Below, in pieces: positions 1 to 8,340 of a stretch of DNA of 64,000 bases. Position 1 is the stretch's first letter. Every line of letters starts with the position of its first letter. Made by a program: the position numbers and the translations under genes. The stretch is taken from the NCBI RefSeq assembly GCF_000755285.1, contig NZ_BBMK01000001.1, positions 62,001 to 126,000 on the forward strand, read 5' to 3'. The notes beneath the pieces are model-generated. The model had not been told where the DNA came from. It saw only the letters and a program-made list of their open reading frames with translations, and did no database searches. The stretch is from Nonlabens ulvanivorans (GTDB lineage Bacteria; Bacteroidota; Bacteroidia; Flavobacteriales; Flavobacteriaceae).

Positions 1-1025
1 AAGATGACAATACCACAACCTATCACTGGTTTGTAAAAAATCCTATTAATAATTATGGGGGGGTCAATATTAACATAGGTGACTATGTTAATTTTAATGA
101 AGTATATCAAGGAGAAAAAGGTGATCTAGATATGAATTACTTTGTGCTGCGTGACAACCTAGAGAAAGCTCAAGAACAATTTAAAGATGCCACAAGAATG
201 ATGGAAGCTTTTGAACACTGGTTCGGGCCATATCCATTTTATGAAGACAGCTTTAAATTGGTTGAAGTTCCTTATCTGGGCATGGAACATCAAAGTTCTG
301 TGACGTACGGGAATCGATTTAGAAATGGTTATCTGGGAAGAGATTTATCTGGCACAGGTTGGGGAATGAAATTTGATTTTATTATTATACATGAATCTGG
401 GCATGAGTGGTTTGCAAATAATATTACCAATAAAGATATCGCAGACATGTGGATTCATGAGAGCTTTACCGCTTATAGCGAAAGTTTATTCCTGGATTTT
501 CACTATGGTACTACAGCAGCAAATGAATATGTGATAGGTACCAGACGCAGTATTCGAAATGACAGACCATTGATAGGTGAATATGACGTGAACCACGAAG
601 GATCTGGCGACATGTATTACAAAGGTGCAAACATGATACATACCTTAAGAATGCTGGTGAATGATAAAGATCAATGGCGCAAAATATTGCGAGACATGAA
701 TAAAGTTTTCTATCACAGTACTGTCTCCACTCAAGATATTGAAGATTTTTTATCTCAATCTATAGGTCATGATTTAGAAGGCTTTTTTAATCAGTATTTA
801 AGAAATACCAAAATCCCTAAACTGGTTCTCAAAAAGAAAAAAAACAAATTAAGTTATCACTGGGAAAATATAGTAGATAACTTTAAGTTACCCATACGCA
901 TTGTAATCGATGATGAAATAGTACTTATAAATCCAACAGCGTCAAAACAAGTTTTAAAACTACCTTCAGATAAAGCTGTGATTCAAACAGATCCTGCCTA
1001 CTATGTAGAATATAAGCTTAACTAA
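1..1025 (+). CDS. M1 family metallopeptidase, 5' end outside the window
   Basis: C-terminal part of a zinc aminopeptidase of the M1 (gluzincin) family, probably exported. The frame is open from base 3, so the start lies upstream of the window. The zinc site is visible as HESGH (bases about 390-405) followed 18 residues later by the third ligand in WIHESF. The upstream residues YHWFVKNPINNY and NIGDYVNF match the family's N-terminal domain edge. A G7 run at 57-63 encodes an extra glycine (NYGGVNI) where NYGVNI would be expected. The 3' end overlaps the convergent TIGR01777 gene by 8 bases. Family assignment is firm; the substrate is unknown. Confidence 0.9.
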   Translation, partial: DDNTTTYHWFVKNPINNYGGVNINIGDYVNFNEVYQGEKGDLDMNYFVLRDNLEKAQEQFKDATRMMEAFEHWFGPYPFYEDSFKLVEVPYLGMEHQSSVTYGNRFRNGYLGRDLSGTGWGMKFDFIIIHESGHEWFANNITNKDIADMWIHESFTAYSESLFLDFHYGTTAANEYVIGTRRSIRNDRPLIGEYDVNHEGSGDMYYKGANMIHTLRMLVNDKDQWRKILRDMNKVFYHSTVSTQDIEDFLSQSIGHDLEGFFNQYLRNTKIPKLVLKKKKNKLSYHWENIVDNFKLPIRIVIDDEIVLINPTASKQVLKLPSDKAVIQTDPAYYVEYKLN

Positions 1026-1905
1026 GATGCTTTAAACAAAGACCTATATTATCATAGTTAAACTGAAACCCAGCATCCAGCAAGCGTTGTGGATACACAT
1101 TACGACTTTTTAAAAGCAGTTCTGTTTCAGTTCCTATAATAGATGTTCCTAATTCTAACAGCCATACGGGTTGCGAGATACCGAATGGTATATTCATAGA
1201 TTTACGCAATTGCCTCATAAAATCTGCATTTGTTTCTGGCTTAGGTGCCGTGATGTTTACTGTACCTTCCAAATCAGATTGAATTAAGAATTCAATAGAC
1301 CTACAAAAATCATTGATATGAATCCAGCTTACAAACTGATTACCACGACCGTTTTTACCACCTATTCCTACTCTAGTAATAGCTTTCATTTTAGGCAATG
1401 CACCACCATCATTTCCTAAAACGATTGAAGTTCTCAATGCTACTTTGCGCACACTTTCAATAGTCGTTGAAAAGAATTCCTTTTCCCATGCCTTGCCTAT
1501 TCCCATAGAGAAATCGTCACCTATGACACCATTTTCTTTAGTATTCATTTGCGTTTCAGAATGGATGTAGATGGTTGCGGTACTTGCGTTTAAAAACACC
1601 TTTGGCTTGTTGATAGCATTGGCCATCGCTAAATTCAGAACTCTAGTGCTATCGATGCGCGAACTTAATATTGCTTTTTTATTAGCATGAGTATACCTGC
1701 AGTCTACTGACTTACCTGCGAGGTTGATGAGGACATCTGCATTTTCTAAATGGACAGTCCAATCTCCTAAATCTTTACCATTCCAGTAAGTGGTTTGAGA
1801 ATCACGCTTTCGCGAAAGCGTAATCACCTCATCTCCTCTATTCTCAAAATATTGCGACAGTGAAATACCTAGAAATCCTGTGCCACCTGCGATAATTATT
1901 TTCAT
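1018..1905 (-). CDS. TIGR01777 family NAD(P)-binding epimerase-like protein
   Basis: Short-chain dehydrogenase/epimerase-like protein of about 295 residues. The start at 1905 is chosen because MKIIIAGGTGFLG begins exactly at the Rossmann fold (GGTGFLG nucleotide-binding loop); the open frame extends 23 residues further upstream but would run into the preceding gene. The C-terminal DUF1731 part is present (PVWLLELG, LLKSRNVYPQRLLDAGF). It is the last gene of a minus-strand set with a DCC-type thioredoxin-like membrane protein and a small membrane protein under a GbsR-type regulator. The reaction is not known for this family. A copy of the 16-bp palindrome (1805-1820) lies inside and encodes LSRKR. 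Confidence 0.85.
   Translation of the reverse strand: MKIIIAGGTGFLGISLSQYFENRGDEVITLSRKRDSQTTYWNGKDLGDWTVHLENADVLINLAGKSVDCRYTHANKKAILSSRIDSTRVLNLAMANAINKPKVFLNASTATIYIHSETQMNTKENGVIGDDFSMGIGKAWEKEFFSTTIESVRKVALRTSIVLGNDGGALPKMKAITRVGIGGKNGRGNQFVSWIHINDFCRSIEFLIQSDLEGTVNITAPKPETNADFMRQLRKSMNIPFGISQPVWLLELGTSIIGTETELLLKSRNVYPQRLLDAGFQFNYDNIGLCLKHLS
1805..1820. repeat. 16-bp palindrome, copy 1
   Basis: Exact CGCTTTCGCGAAAGCG inside the TIGR01777 gene, read there as LSRKR. Flanking bases A and T extend it to 18 bp. Confidence 0.95.
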
Positions 1906-1936
1906 GATAATATCATTAAAGTAAAAAGGACGAGTA

Positions 1937-2731
1937 CTAAATTGCGATACAAGACCCAAGAAATAGTAGGCCACCAGCTAGTTGCATAGATTTACAGCGA
2001 CGCACGTGTTCCATTAACATCACACCTACTACCAATCCAAATATACCTAGAAGCGCATAACCGCTTAAGGTTACAAAAGAAGTAAGCAATAACACAGGCA
2101 ATAATAATATACCACCTAAAGCAGATACCGCACTCATGTTCCCTAAATAATCCCAACCGTTTTTAGGAGAGATAAACTGAATCATGATTCCTTGCCAAGC
2201 GATTTGTCCAAAACAGATAAAATACTCTACATACCACGGCGATTCAAAACCAAAATACTGACCTACCAGACCGAAATAGCTATTGAGAACCACTGCGGTA
2301 AACCAAGCGCTCAATCCTATGAAAAGACTTCTATAAAATAAATTTCTATCTGGATTACAAGCGCGTTCTCCTTTATGAAAAGAAGTATCACCTACAATGA
2401 CCTTACGATTATAAGTAATAAGTTTATAGAGATATTTTAATGGTATAAAAAACAGTGGAAAGTATAAAATATCCTTAATCCATTGTTGTCCTTGAGACAC
2501 GATGTGAAACATAGCATCCAGACCATATTTAGTTTCTTTAGTTTGCGTGTTATGTAGTGCGATTTCATTAGTTGCTCTATGCATATCTATATGCTGCGTG
2601 TGTTCTTCATCAATGATTTGATAAGGATCAATCGTGTTGCCATCTACCATGTTTAGTTTAGTAAAGGTGCTACCATAAGCCGCGCACATGGGACAATGTT
2701 GATCTATGAGAAGTTTGTGATTTTTGATCAT
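1937..2731 (-). CDS. DCC1-like thiol-disulfide oxidoreductase domain membrane protein
   Basis: 264 residues. The N-terminus has a thioredoxin-like DCC (DUF393) start: a beta strand KLLIDQHCPMC with the CxxC redox pair at residues 13 and 16 (the family usually shows DGxCPxC; here DQHCPMC). From about residue 90 it is hydrophobic, with roughly five membrane segments ending in a short tail. A thiol-disulfide exchange role at the membrane is inferred from the CxxC motif; partners are unknown. It starts 7 bases after the end of the upstream membrane gene and precedes the TIGR01777 gene by 31 bases, so the three are probably one transcript. Confidence 0.75.
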   Translation of the reverse strand: MIKNHKLLIDQHCPMCAAYGSTFTKLNMVDGNTIDPYQIIDEEHTQHIDMHRATNEIALHNTQTKETKYGLDAMFHIVSQGQQWIKDILYFPLFFIPLKYLYKLITYNRKVIVGDTSFHKGERACNPDRNLFYRSLFIGLSAWFTAVVLNSYFGLVGQYFGFESPWYVEYFICFGQIAWQGIMIQFISPKNGWDYLGNMSAVSALGGILLLPVLLLTSFVTLSGYALLGIFGLVVGVMLMEHVRRCKSMQLAGGLLFLGSCIAI

Positions 2732-2738
2732 GATATAG

Positions 2739-3116
2739 CTATTTAGTGATTAGTGATAATTGTTCTTCATTCTCTATATAACATCTGTAAGAGATGTACA
2801 TAAAGTAGATACCTAAAAGACCTGAGGTTATCATCCCTAGAATAAATACCATTTCTTCCATATTAGAACTCAAGTGCACATAGTCTTTACCTACTAAGAA
2901 CAAAGTACCTAATGTTAATGCGGTAAGCAATAAGTATGATTTATTCATCCATTGTATAGAACTAGATGTTCTTTTATATTGATTAAGCAACCACAGACTA
3001 CATACAACCTGAACCGCTCCAAGTGGTATCATAAATAACAGACCGAAAAAAGGAATGAGAAATAAAAGTAAATTGAGGATTATTAAGACCAGATTTACTC
3101 GATACATTGTTTTCAT
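2739..3116 (-). CDS. small integral membrane protein, first gene of GbsR-linked operon
   Basis: 125 residues with about four hydrophobic segments (around residues 7-27, 31-45, 60-76 and 88-110) and a polar C-terminus. I do not recognise a named family. Its start lies 16 bases downstream, on the minus strand, of a 26-base inverted repeat (3132-3157) that resembles the one in front of the regulator gene. It is therefore the first gene of the operon that the GbsR-type protein probably controls. Confidence 0.7.
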   Translation of the reverse strand: MKTMYRVNLVLIILNLLLFLIPFFGLLFMIPLGAVQVVCSLWLLNQYKRTSSSIQWMNKSYLLLTALTLGTLFLVGKDYVHLSSNMEEMVFILGMITSGLLGIYFMYISYRCYIENEEQLSLITK

Positions 3117-3131
3117 AATAGTGTAGTTTTT

Positions 3132-3157
3132 AAACTTTCAGAAATAACTGAAAGTTT
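3132..3157. promoter_or_regulatory. candidate GbsR/MarR operator O1 (inverted repeat)
   Basis: Perfect 10-base arms AAACTTTCAG and CTGAAAGTTT separated by 6 bases. It overlaps the last codons of the regulator gene and lies 16 bases before the start of the small membrane gene (3116). The outer 9 bases of each arm are identical to those of the second site at 3705-3730. I infer it is the operator for the downstream three-gene operon. Confidence 0.7.
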
Positions 3158-3680
3158 TATTGAAATAAAAAAGGCTAAGAAATCGCTTGATTAATTTTTT
3201 CATGTAATTATTGTTATTGATTTTAGTCATTAAATTAGTTAGGTTTTCCATTTGGTGTACAAAATCTGCAAGATCTGCAAGTAGTGTTTGGAAATGAGCT
3301 ACTTCTTTTTCATCACCTTCAATTTTAGTATTGATGAGTTCGTTGAGCAATCTACGTACTGGTTCTAGCTCGCGTCTTTTGCGTTCTTCCATAATGTTTT
3401 GAGCGATGGAATGTACATCGTGTAAAGCAACAAAATACTCTTTACGTTCTCCGAGCACCGTTTCCTTGCGCACCAGTCTCCAGTTAATAAGCTCACGTAC
3501 GTTTGTGTTCACATTACCTCTAGAGAGTTGTACTTGCTCCATGATCTCGTCAGTACTTAATCCATCTTGAGAAGAAAGTAGTAACGCATGTATTTGCGCC
3601 ATAGACTTTGAGATTCCCCAAGAACTACCTAGTGAGCCCCAAGCCTGTATAAATTTATATTTTCCTTCTTCTAATTTCAT
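3138..3680 (-). CDS. GbsR/MarR family transcriptional regulator
   Basis: Winged-helix regulator of about 180 residues. The start at 3680 (MKLEEGKYKF) is preferred over the open frame's earlier ATG at 3695, because a perfect promoter (3685-3714) would begin transcription near or after 3695. The DNA-binding part follows: LSTDEIMEQVQLSRGNVNTNVRELINWRLV (helix-turn-helix and wing), then a long helical C-terminus. Two near-identical palindromes flank the gene, one over its own promoter and one in front of the next operon. This points to autorepression and control of the three genes downstream. The inducer is unknown; the redox-type CxxC protein in the operon suggests an envelope or thiol signal (inference). 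Confidence 0.85.
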   Translation of the reverse strand: MKLEEGKYKFIQAWGSLGSSWGISKSMAQIHALLLSSQDGLSTDEIMEQVQLSRGNVNTNVRELINWRLVRKETVLGERKEYFVALHDVHSIAQNIMEERKRRELEPVRRLLNELINTKIEGDEKEVAHFQTLLADLADFVHQMENLTNLMTKINNNNYMKKLIKRFLSLFYFNKTFSYF

Positions 3681-3684
3681 ACGA

Positions 3685-3714
3685 CAAATATACATTAATA
3701 TTTTAAACTTTCAA
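3685..3714 (-). promoter_or_regulatory. Bacteroidota-type promoter of the GbsR/MarR gene
   Basis: On the minus strand a -33 TTG (3714-3712) is followed after exactly 19 bases by a -7 TATATTTG (3692-3685), 4 bases before the ATG at 3680. The TTG lies inside the palindromic operator O2, so bound repressor would cover the -33 element. Confidence 0.75.
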
Positions 3715-3730
3715 TAATTATTGAAAGTTT
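3705..3730. promoter_or_regulatory. candidate GbsR/MarR operator O2 (26-bp perfect palindrome)
   Basis: A fully self-complementary 26-base site with outer arms AAACTTTCA and TGAAAGTTT. It contains the -33 TTG of the regulator promoter and lies 25 bases before the regulator start. It also lies 41 bases before the divergent lipoprotein gene at 3771, so both directions could be controlled. Confidence 0.75.
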
Positions 3731-3770
3731 AGTTTGGGTAATTTATTTAAAGAGTTTTCGTTATTTTTAT

Positions 3771-4441
3771 ATGATGCGTATACTGTCCATTCTTTTTGTT
3801 TTAATCCTAGGTATATCATGTACTGAAAAGGTAGAGGAATCGAAGCCACTTATTGAGATATATCAACTTAATAAGCGAATAGCTAGTTATGAAGGAGAAG
3901 CTGTTATATTCACGGATGAGATGACTAAAATGGATCCACAATTTACAGAACGTTACAAAGACGTATTAAGGACAACCGAAGATGGAAATTGGACACCTAA
4001 TGGCGCTTTTAAAGCTATTCAAAGTGATTTACAACAAACTCCGTTAATTAGTGATGATGAAATAATAGGATTTGATTTTACAACAAATCAATTATTATTA
4101 AATAAAAATGCTTGTTCTTATTTTGGAATGACAAAAAAATCAAAGATTATCATCAAGATTCACAATTAGTACTAACCATTGATAAAAAACCATTTCTTAG
4201 TTTTTATAAGCAAAGTACAATGACTAGATGGAAAGTAGGTAATGCCTTCTTAGTTTTAGAATGTGATCTTATTTTTGCAGGCGAAGATGTTATGGAAAAT
4301 CCGAAACTTTCAGATAAAAATACTCTGCGTTTTTTTAAAGAATCAAATGGCATAGATTGGTTTGATAAAAAAACAAATCTCAAACAAGACACCGCATTTT
4401 ACAATGCTTTTAAAAGAGCAGGAAAGATTATAGCTGAGTAG
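3771..4441 (+). CDS. lipoprotein of unknown function (frameshifted in this sequence)
   Basis: Signal peptide with lipobox ILGISC, so an exported lipoprotein of about 220 residues. I do not recognise the family. The frame breaks at the A7 run 4133-4139; restoring A8 joins NACSYFGMTKK to IKDYHQDSQLVLTIDKKPFL and reads through to the stop at 4441. One intact gene with a lost A is more likely than two genes. It is divergent from the GbsR gene and 12 bases upstream of the HD hydrolase gene. Confidence 0.65.
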
Positions 4442-4453
4442 TATCTTTACGGT

Positions 4454-5110
4454 ATGAATAAGCAGCAAATCATCCTCAACACCATCAATTTTGTCAAAGA
4501 ACAACTCCACAATGCCGAAGGTGGACACGACTGGTTTCACATAGAACGTGTATGGAAAAATGCTAAGCTCATCGCTGCTCGTGAAGAAAACGCAGATTTG
4601 TTTATCATAGAACTAGGTGCCCTACTCCACGATATCGCAGATTCTAAATTCCATGATGGAGATGATACGATAGGACCTCAAGTAGCTCGCAAATTTCTAG
4701 AAGAACAAAACCTATCTGAAGATATCATTCTACATGTAGAGAATATTATTAAATACATTTCTTTTAAAGGTGGACATCAAGAACAAAAATTTAAAAGCAA
4801 AGAGCTGGATATTATTCAAGATGCCGATAGACTTGATGCGCTGGGCGCAATAGGAATTGCACGCACCTTTAATTATGGTGGTTTTAAAAATAGAACGATC
4901 TATAATCCAGACATCAAACCAGATTTGAACATGACTGTAGAACAATACAAAAAAAGTACTGCTCCTACACTCAACCATTTCTATGAAAAGCTATTGCTTT
5001 TAAAAGACCGCATGAATACCTCAACCGGTAAACAACTAGCACAAGAGCGTCATCAATATATGGAAGGTTTCCTCAATCAGTTCTATGCCGAGTGGAATGG
5101 CGAGGCCTAG
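4454..5110 (+). CDS. HD domain phosphohydrolase
   Basis: 218 residues. The HD superfamily metal site is clear: H in GGHDWFHIERVW (about residues 24-35), LLHDIADSKFH (about 56-66) and the later aspartate in IIQDADRLDALGAIGIARTF. The arrangement matches the YedJ/YfkA-like group of small cytosolic HD hydrolases, which act on nucleotides or related phosphates; the substrate here is not known. It ends 2 bases before the convergent glycosyltransferase gene. Confidence 0.85.
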   Translation: MNKQQIILNTINFVKEQLHNAEGGHDWFHIERVWKNAKLIAAREENADLFIIELGALLHDIADSKFHDGDDTIGPQVARKFLEEQNLSEDIILHVENIIKYISFKGGHQEQKFKSKELDIIQDADRLDALGAIGIARTFNYGGFKNRTIYNPDIKPDLNMTVEQYKKSTAPTLNHFYEKLLLLKDRMNTSTGKQLAQERHQYMEGFLNQFYAEWNGEA

Positions 5111-5112
5111 AC

Positions 5113-5850
5113 CTAATTCTGACTACTAGACTTTTGTAGCTCGCTGGTCTGGCACCATTTTAAATAATACTCATAGATCTCATCTATGGTAGCGCCATTA
5201 CGCTTCTTCCAATAAATAGTGATATAAAACCATTGCAGTTTATAAACTCCTATTTCTTCATAACGCCTGGCACTGGTTTTTAACCATTTAGGAATCACAT
5301 AATAGCTTCCGTGATCGTATAATCTATGGATAAGATCATAGTCTTCATAAATGGGAATATCTGTGTTATAGCCACCTATTTTTTTATACAACTCTTTAGT
5401 AATATACTGTGATTGATCACCACCACGACTGGCACGCCATGAAAATCTAGTAAACCATCCTATAATGATTAACCACCAGTTCCAACTCATAAATCGCATA
5501 CGGAAACAGCCTGCTGGATTTCCCTGAGAAACAGCTTGAATGATATACTTATCATAATCTTGTGGTGGAAAAGAATCTGCATGAAGAAAATAAAGGATTT
5601 CACCATTTGCGATTTGCGATCCTGCATGCATTTGTGATCCACGACCTTTTGAGGCTGTATGAAACTGTAGAGATAGTGATGGATACGCTTTCGCGAAAGC
5701 GGAAACCTGACCATCTGTATTGTCTATACTATGACCATCTACCACAATGATTTCTATTGTATTGATATCACTTGATTTATCAACCAAATGCGTCAGTAAC
5801 TGATAAATAGAATGCTCTTCATTAAGAACAGGTATAATAATGCTAATCAT
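5113..5850 (-). CDS. TIGR04283 family (arsenosugar-associated) glycosyltransferase
   Basis: GT2-type glycosyltransferase of 245 residues: IIPVLNEE at the N-terminus, IIVVDGHSIDNT as the nucleotide-sugar loop, FLHADSFPP as the metal-binding D-x-D equivalent, and GGDQSQYI further on. Family TIGR04283 is found with radical SAM and arsenosugar genes. The gene is the last of four minus-strand genes (TIGR04282, purine nucleoside phosphorylase, DUF547, this one) that belong to that neighbourhood. A palindrome copy at 5686-5701 encodes AFAKA. The sugar donor and acceptor are not shown by the sequence. Confidence 0.85.
   Translation of the reverse strand: MISIIIPVLNEEHSIYQLLTHLVDKSSDINTIEIIVVDGHSIDNTDGQVSAFAKAYPSLSLQFHTASKGRGSQMHAGSQIANGEILYFLHADSFPPQDYDKYIIQAVSQGNPAGCFRMRFMSWNWWLIIIGWFTRFSWRASRGGDQSQYITKELYKKIGGYNTDIPIYEDYDLIHRLYDHGSYYVIPKWLKTSARRYEEIGVYKLQWFYITIYWKKRNGATIDEIYEYYLKWCQTSELQKSSSQN
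5686..5701. repeat. 16-bp palindrome, copy 2
   Basis: Exact copy inside the TIGR04283 gene, read as AFAKA. Confidence 0.95.
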
Positions 5851-5888
5851 ACTATAGCTACGATAAGGAAGTAAAAGTGGTTTTTATC

Positions 5889-6665
5889 TTATTGTTTATT
5901 TAAAGACCAATCATAATCCTTGTAAGATATGGAAGCATCTTTTAATATCGCACTATTTGCATATTTATTGATGTATTCGATAATGGTAACACCTGTGTCT
6001 GTAAAATCGCTTTTATACCAGTCAAATATTTTACTCAAACGTGGATTTGCCACATCAGACAAATCATTTTTATCTGAGTTAATAAATTCTGCAGCGGCTT
6101 TATCCATTAAGGAGTTCAAATTTGCAGCTGTAAACGCAGTGTTTTGAAGTTTAGGACAGGAGAAACTTGCACAGTTAATTGCAAAGTGAATGCGAGGATC
6201 ACCCATTTTTTGCAATACATTTTTTTCTACCGCAGCAAGAGAATAAGCCTTATCATTAATCATTACATGCTCTACTAGCCATACCTGACCTAGTGGTCCG
6301 CTAATATCTTTAATACTTGCTGGCATGTCATTTTCTAAAATTAAATCTACCGTTGCTGCGTTATATAAATTAATATAATAAGCAAACTGTTCATTAATAC
6401 TGGTAGTTTTTGTAGGTGCGTTAGTATTTAGATATTGCAAGTATTCATTAAGTGCATGGTGATCTTTTTTAAAAGCTTTGTAATCTACAAACCCTTTATC
6501 GTCTACATATTTTTTTAATAGGTTATCCCATGGCTGGTGATCTAAAACTGTACTAGTAGCATCTGTAATTTGCTCGCCACTATTTAAGCTGGTATAATTT
6601 AAATCCTTTCCTCCTACACAGGAAGATAGGATGAATAATGATATAATACTGTATATAAATTTCAT
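5889..6665 (-). CDS. DUF547 domain lipoprotein
   Basis: 258 residues with a lipoprotein signal (ILSSCVGG) followed by a DUF547 domain: YINLYNAATVDLIL, HFAINCASFSCPKL and a C-terminal INKYA segment. The conserved asparagine, cysteine and histidine residues of the family are present (NLYNA, INCAS); DUF547 resembles papain-like or glutaredoxin-like folds but its activity is not known. It lies between the phosphorylase and TIGR04283 genes, the usual neighbourhood of this family in flavobacteria. A 177-base gap precedes it, so it may have its own promoter. Confidence 0.85.
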   Translation of the reverse strand: MKFIYSIISLFILSSCVGGKDLNYTSLNSGEQITDATSTVLDHQPWDNLLKKYVDDKGFVDYKAFKKDHHALNEYLQYLNTNAPTKTTSINEQFAYYINLYNAATVDLILENDMPASIKDISGPLGQVWLVEHVMINDKAYSLAAVEKNVLQKMGDPRIHFAINCASFSCPKLQNTAFTAANLNSLMDKAAAEFINSDKNDLSDVANPRLSKIFDWYKSDFTDTGVTIIEYINKYANSAILKDASISYKDYDWSLNKQ

Positions 6666-6842
6666 GATGTTTTACTCTTTAAATAATTGCAATATGTACG
6701 ATAAAAACTGGAATGGAGTTTTGATAAGTATGCACAAAAGATACATAACAACCCTAGATTCAATCAAAAATAACCAGATTACATCACAAGAACATCACAA
6801 TACTAGCATAACGTGAACTATATACCAACCATCAGGAAAGTT

Positions 6843-7661
6843 CTATAATCTCTCGATAAGACTTTGAAAAAGACGCACCATTTTAGGTTCTGCCTCGCCA
6901 GCTATAGCAATGATCTCTGCAATATCTACTGCTTTTAAATCATCTGGATCACACTCATCAGTCAGTACTGACACGGCACAAACTGGTAAGTTCAAATGAT
7001 TTGCAACTATAATTTCTGGTACGGTGCTCATCCCTACGGCGTCTGCACCCATAAGTTTCAACATTCTATACTCTCCTCTAGTTTCTAACTGTGGACCTAC
7101 TACACTGGCATAAACTCCTTTATGCATATTGGTTCCATGTTCTTGTGCTAGTTCTAGCAATATGTTATTCATGTTTGCATCATATGGTGCACTCATATCG
7201 GTAAAACGTTCTCCAAATTCGCTCACGTTCTTAAATGCTAATGGGCTACCACCTTGCAGATTGATATGATCATCAATAACCATCATATCTCCTTTTTTCA
7301 TATCTAGATTAACGGCACCAGCAGCATTTGAAACCAATAGGTTTTTAATACCTAAACCATGCATTACTCTTATCGGGTATGTTATATCTAAAAAATCATA
7401 TCCTTCATATAAATGGAAACGACCTTGCATTACGACCACTTTTTTACCACCTAAATCACCATAAATCAATTTACCGGTATGAAATTCTACCGTTGCCAGA
7501 GGAAACCATGGAATATTATTATAATGAGCAACCTTTTGATTTTCTATACTATCGACCAGTTGACCTAGTCCGGTACCTAATACGATACCTACTTCTGGAG
7601 CATCAAAACCTTGTGATAATAAATATTCTATAGAGTCTGAAAGTTGTTTTTTACTAAGCAT
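6843..7661 (-). CDS. purine-nucleoside phosphorylase (trimeric type)
   Basis: 272 residues, the usual size of trimeric PNP. Visible motifs: VGIVLGTGLGQL (phosphate loop), MQGRFHLYEGY, LLVSNAAGAVN and GADAVGMSTVPEIIVA with the base-contacting residues. The enzyme splits purine nucleosides with phosphate into base and ribose 1-phosphate in the cytosol. Its start overlaps the end of the TIGR04282 gene by 8 bases, so translation is probably coupled. In an arsenosugar setting it could remove adenine from an adenosyl-arsenical intermediate (inference). Confidence 0.93.
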   Translation of the reverse strand: MLSKKQLSDSIEYLLSQGFDAPEVGIVLGTGLGQLVDSIENQKVAHYNNIPWFPLATVEFHTGKLIYGDLGGKKVVVMQGRFHLYEGYDFLDITYPIRVMHGLGIKNLLVSNAAGAVNLDMKKGDMMVIDDHINLQGGSPLAFKNVSEFGERFTDMSAPYDANMNNILLELAQEHGTNMHKGVYASVVGPQLETRGEYRMLKLMGADAVGMSTVPEIIVANHLNLPVCAVSVLTDECDPDDLKAVDIAEIIAIAGEAEPKMVRLFQSLIERL

Positions 7662-8272
7662 TGATATGTTTTAAAAAGTGTTGAAATGCTGGAACGTCCT
7701 TGATATCTTCATAAAAATCGACATCATTACGTGGCTCGAGCAACGTGTAATTTAAGTTTTTTAAATCTTTTAAAGTTTGCGCCTGTACTGTTTCTGTTCC
7801 CCCATTCTTTATTTAAAAAGACATTTGAAGGCACTTGTTTTTTAAATCCTAACAAATAATAACCACCATCTATAGCAGGTCCCATGACCGCATCATGACT
7901 ATCTAACAATTCAAACGCTTTATCTAGGTCTTGAGTTGTAAGATCATACATGTCACTGCCTATAATAACAACCTTATCATGTGTCTTAAATGCTGTGTCA
8001 AAAGCATGCTGCATGCGCACACCTAGATCTTCACCTTGCTGAACATGTTTTTGGTAAATCTCATTATCCCAATCATCATTTTGATGGAGCTTTTCAGAAT
8101 ACCATACTTGCGGTTGCGCATTTACAGATTTTGTAATTTCACGGGTATGACTTAAAAGAAATTTATAAATCTCAAAAGCTGCCTCATCACCTACGGTAGC
8201 CGCTAGACGACGTTTCCCTTTTCCTAATTCTGGATTACGAGTAAATATGATTAAAGCGTTTGTATTAGACAT
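7654..8272 (-). CDS. TIGR04282 family (arsenosugar-associated) glycosyltransferase (frameshifted in this sequence)
   Basis: About 205 residues once a +1 shift is corrected. The N-terminus ALIIFTRNPELGKGKRRLA is the typical nucleotidyl/glycosyltransferase (CofC-like) loop; VVIIGSDMYDL and GPAIDGGYYLLG follow. At the C5 run 7799-7803 (G5 in the gene) the frame breaks after NKEWG; with G4 it continues as NKEWGTETVQAQTLKDL and ends in NA at 7654, overlapping the phosphorylase start. First gene of the four-gene arsenosugar-type cluster. The corrected reading is well supported by the continued family-like sequence. Confidence 0.85.
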
Positions 8273-8340
8273 AGGATTAATTATAAATCAAAAATGCGAT
8301 TCCTATCTCACAATTATGTTACAGAAATGGCAATTTTGTA

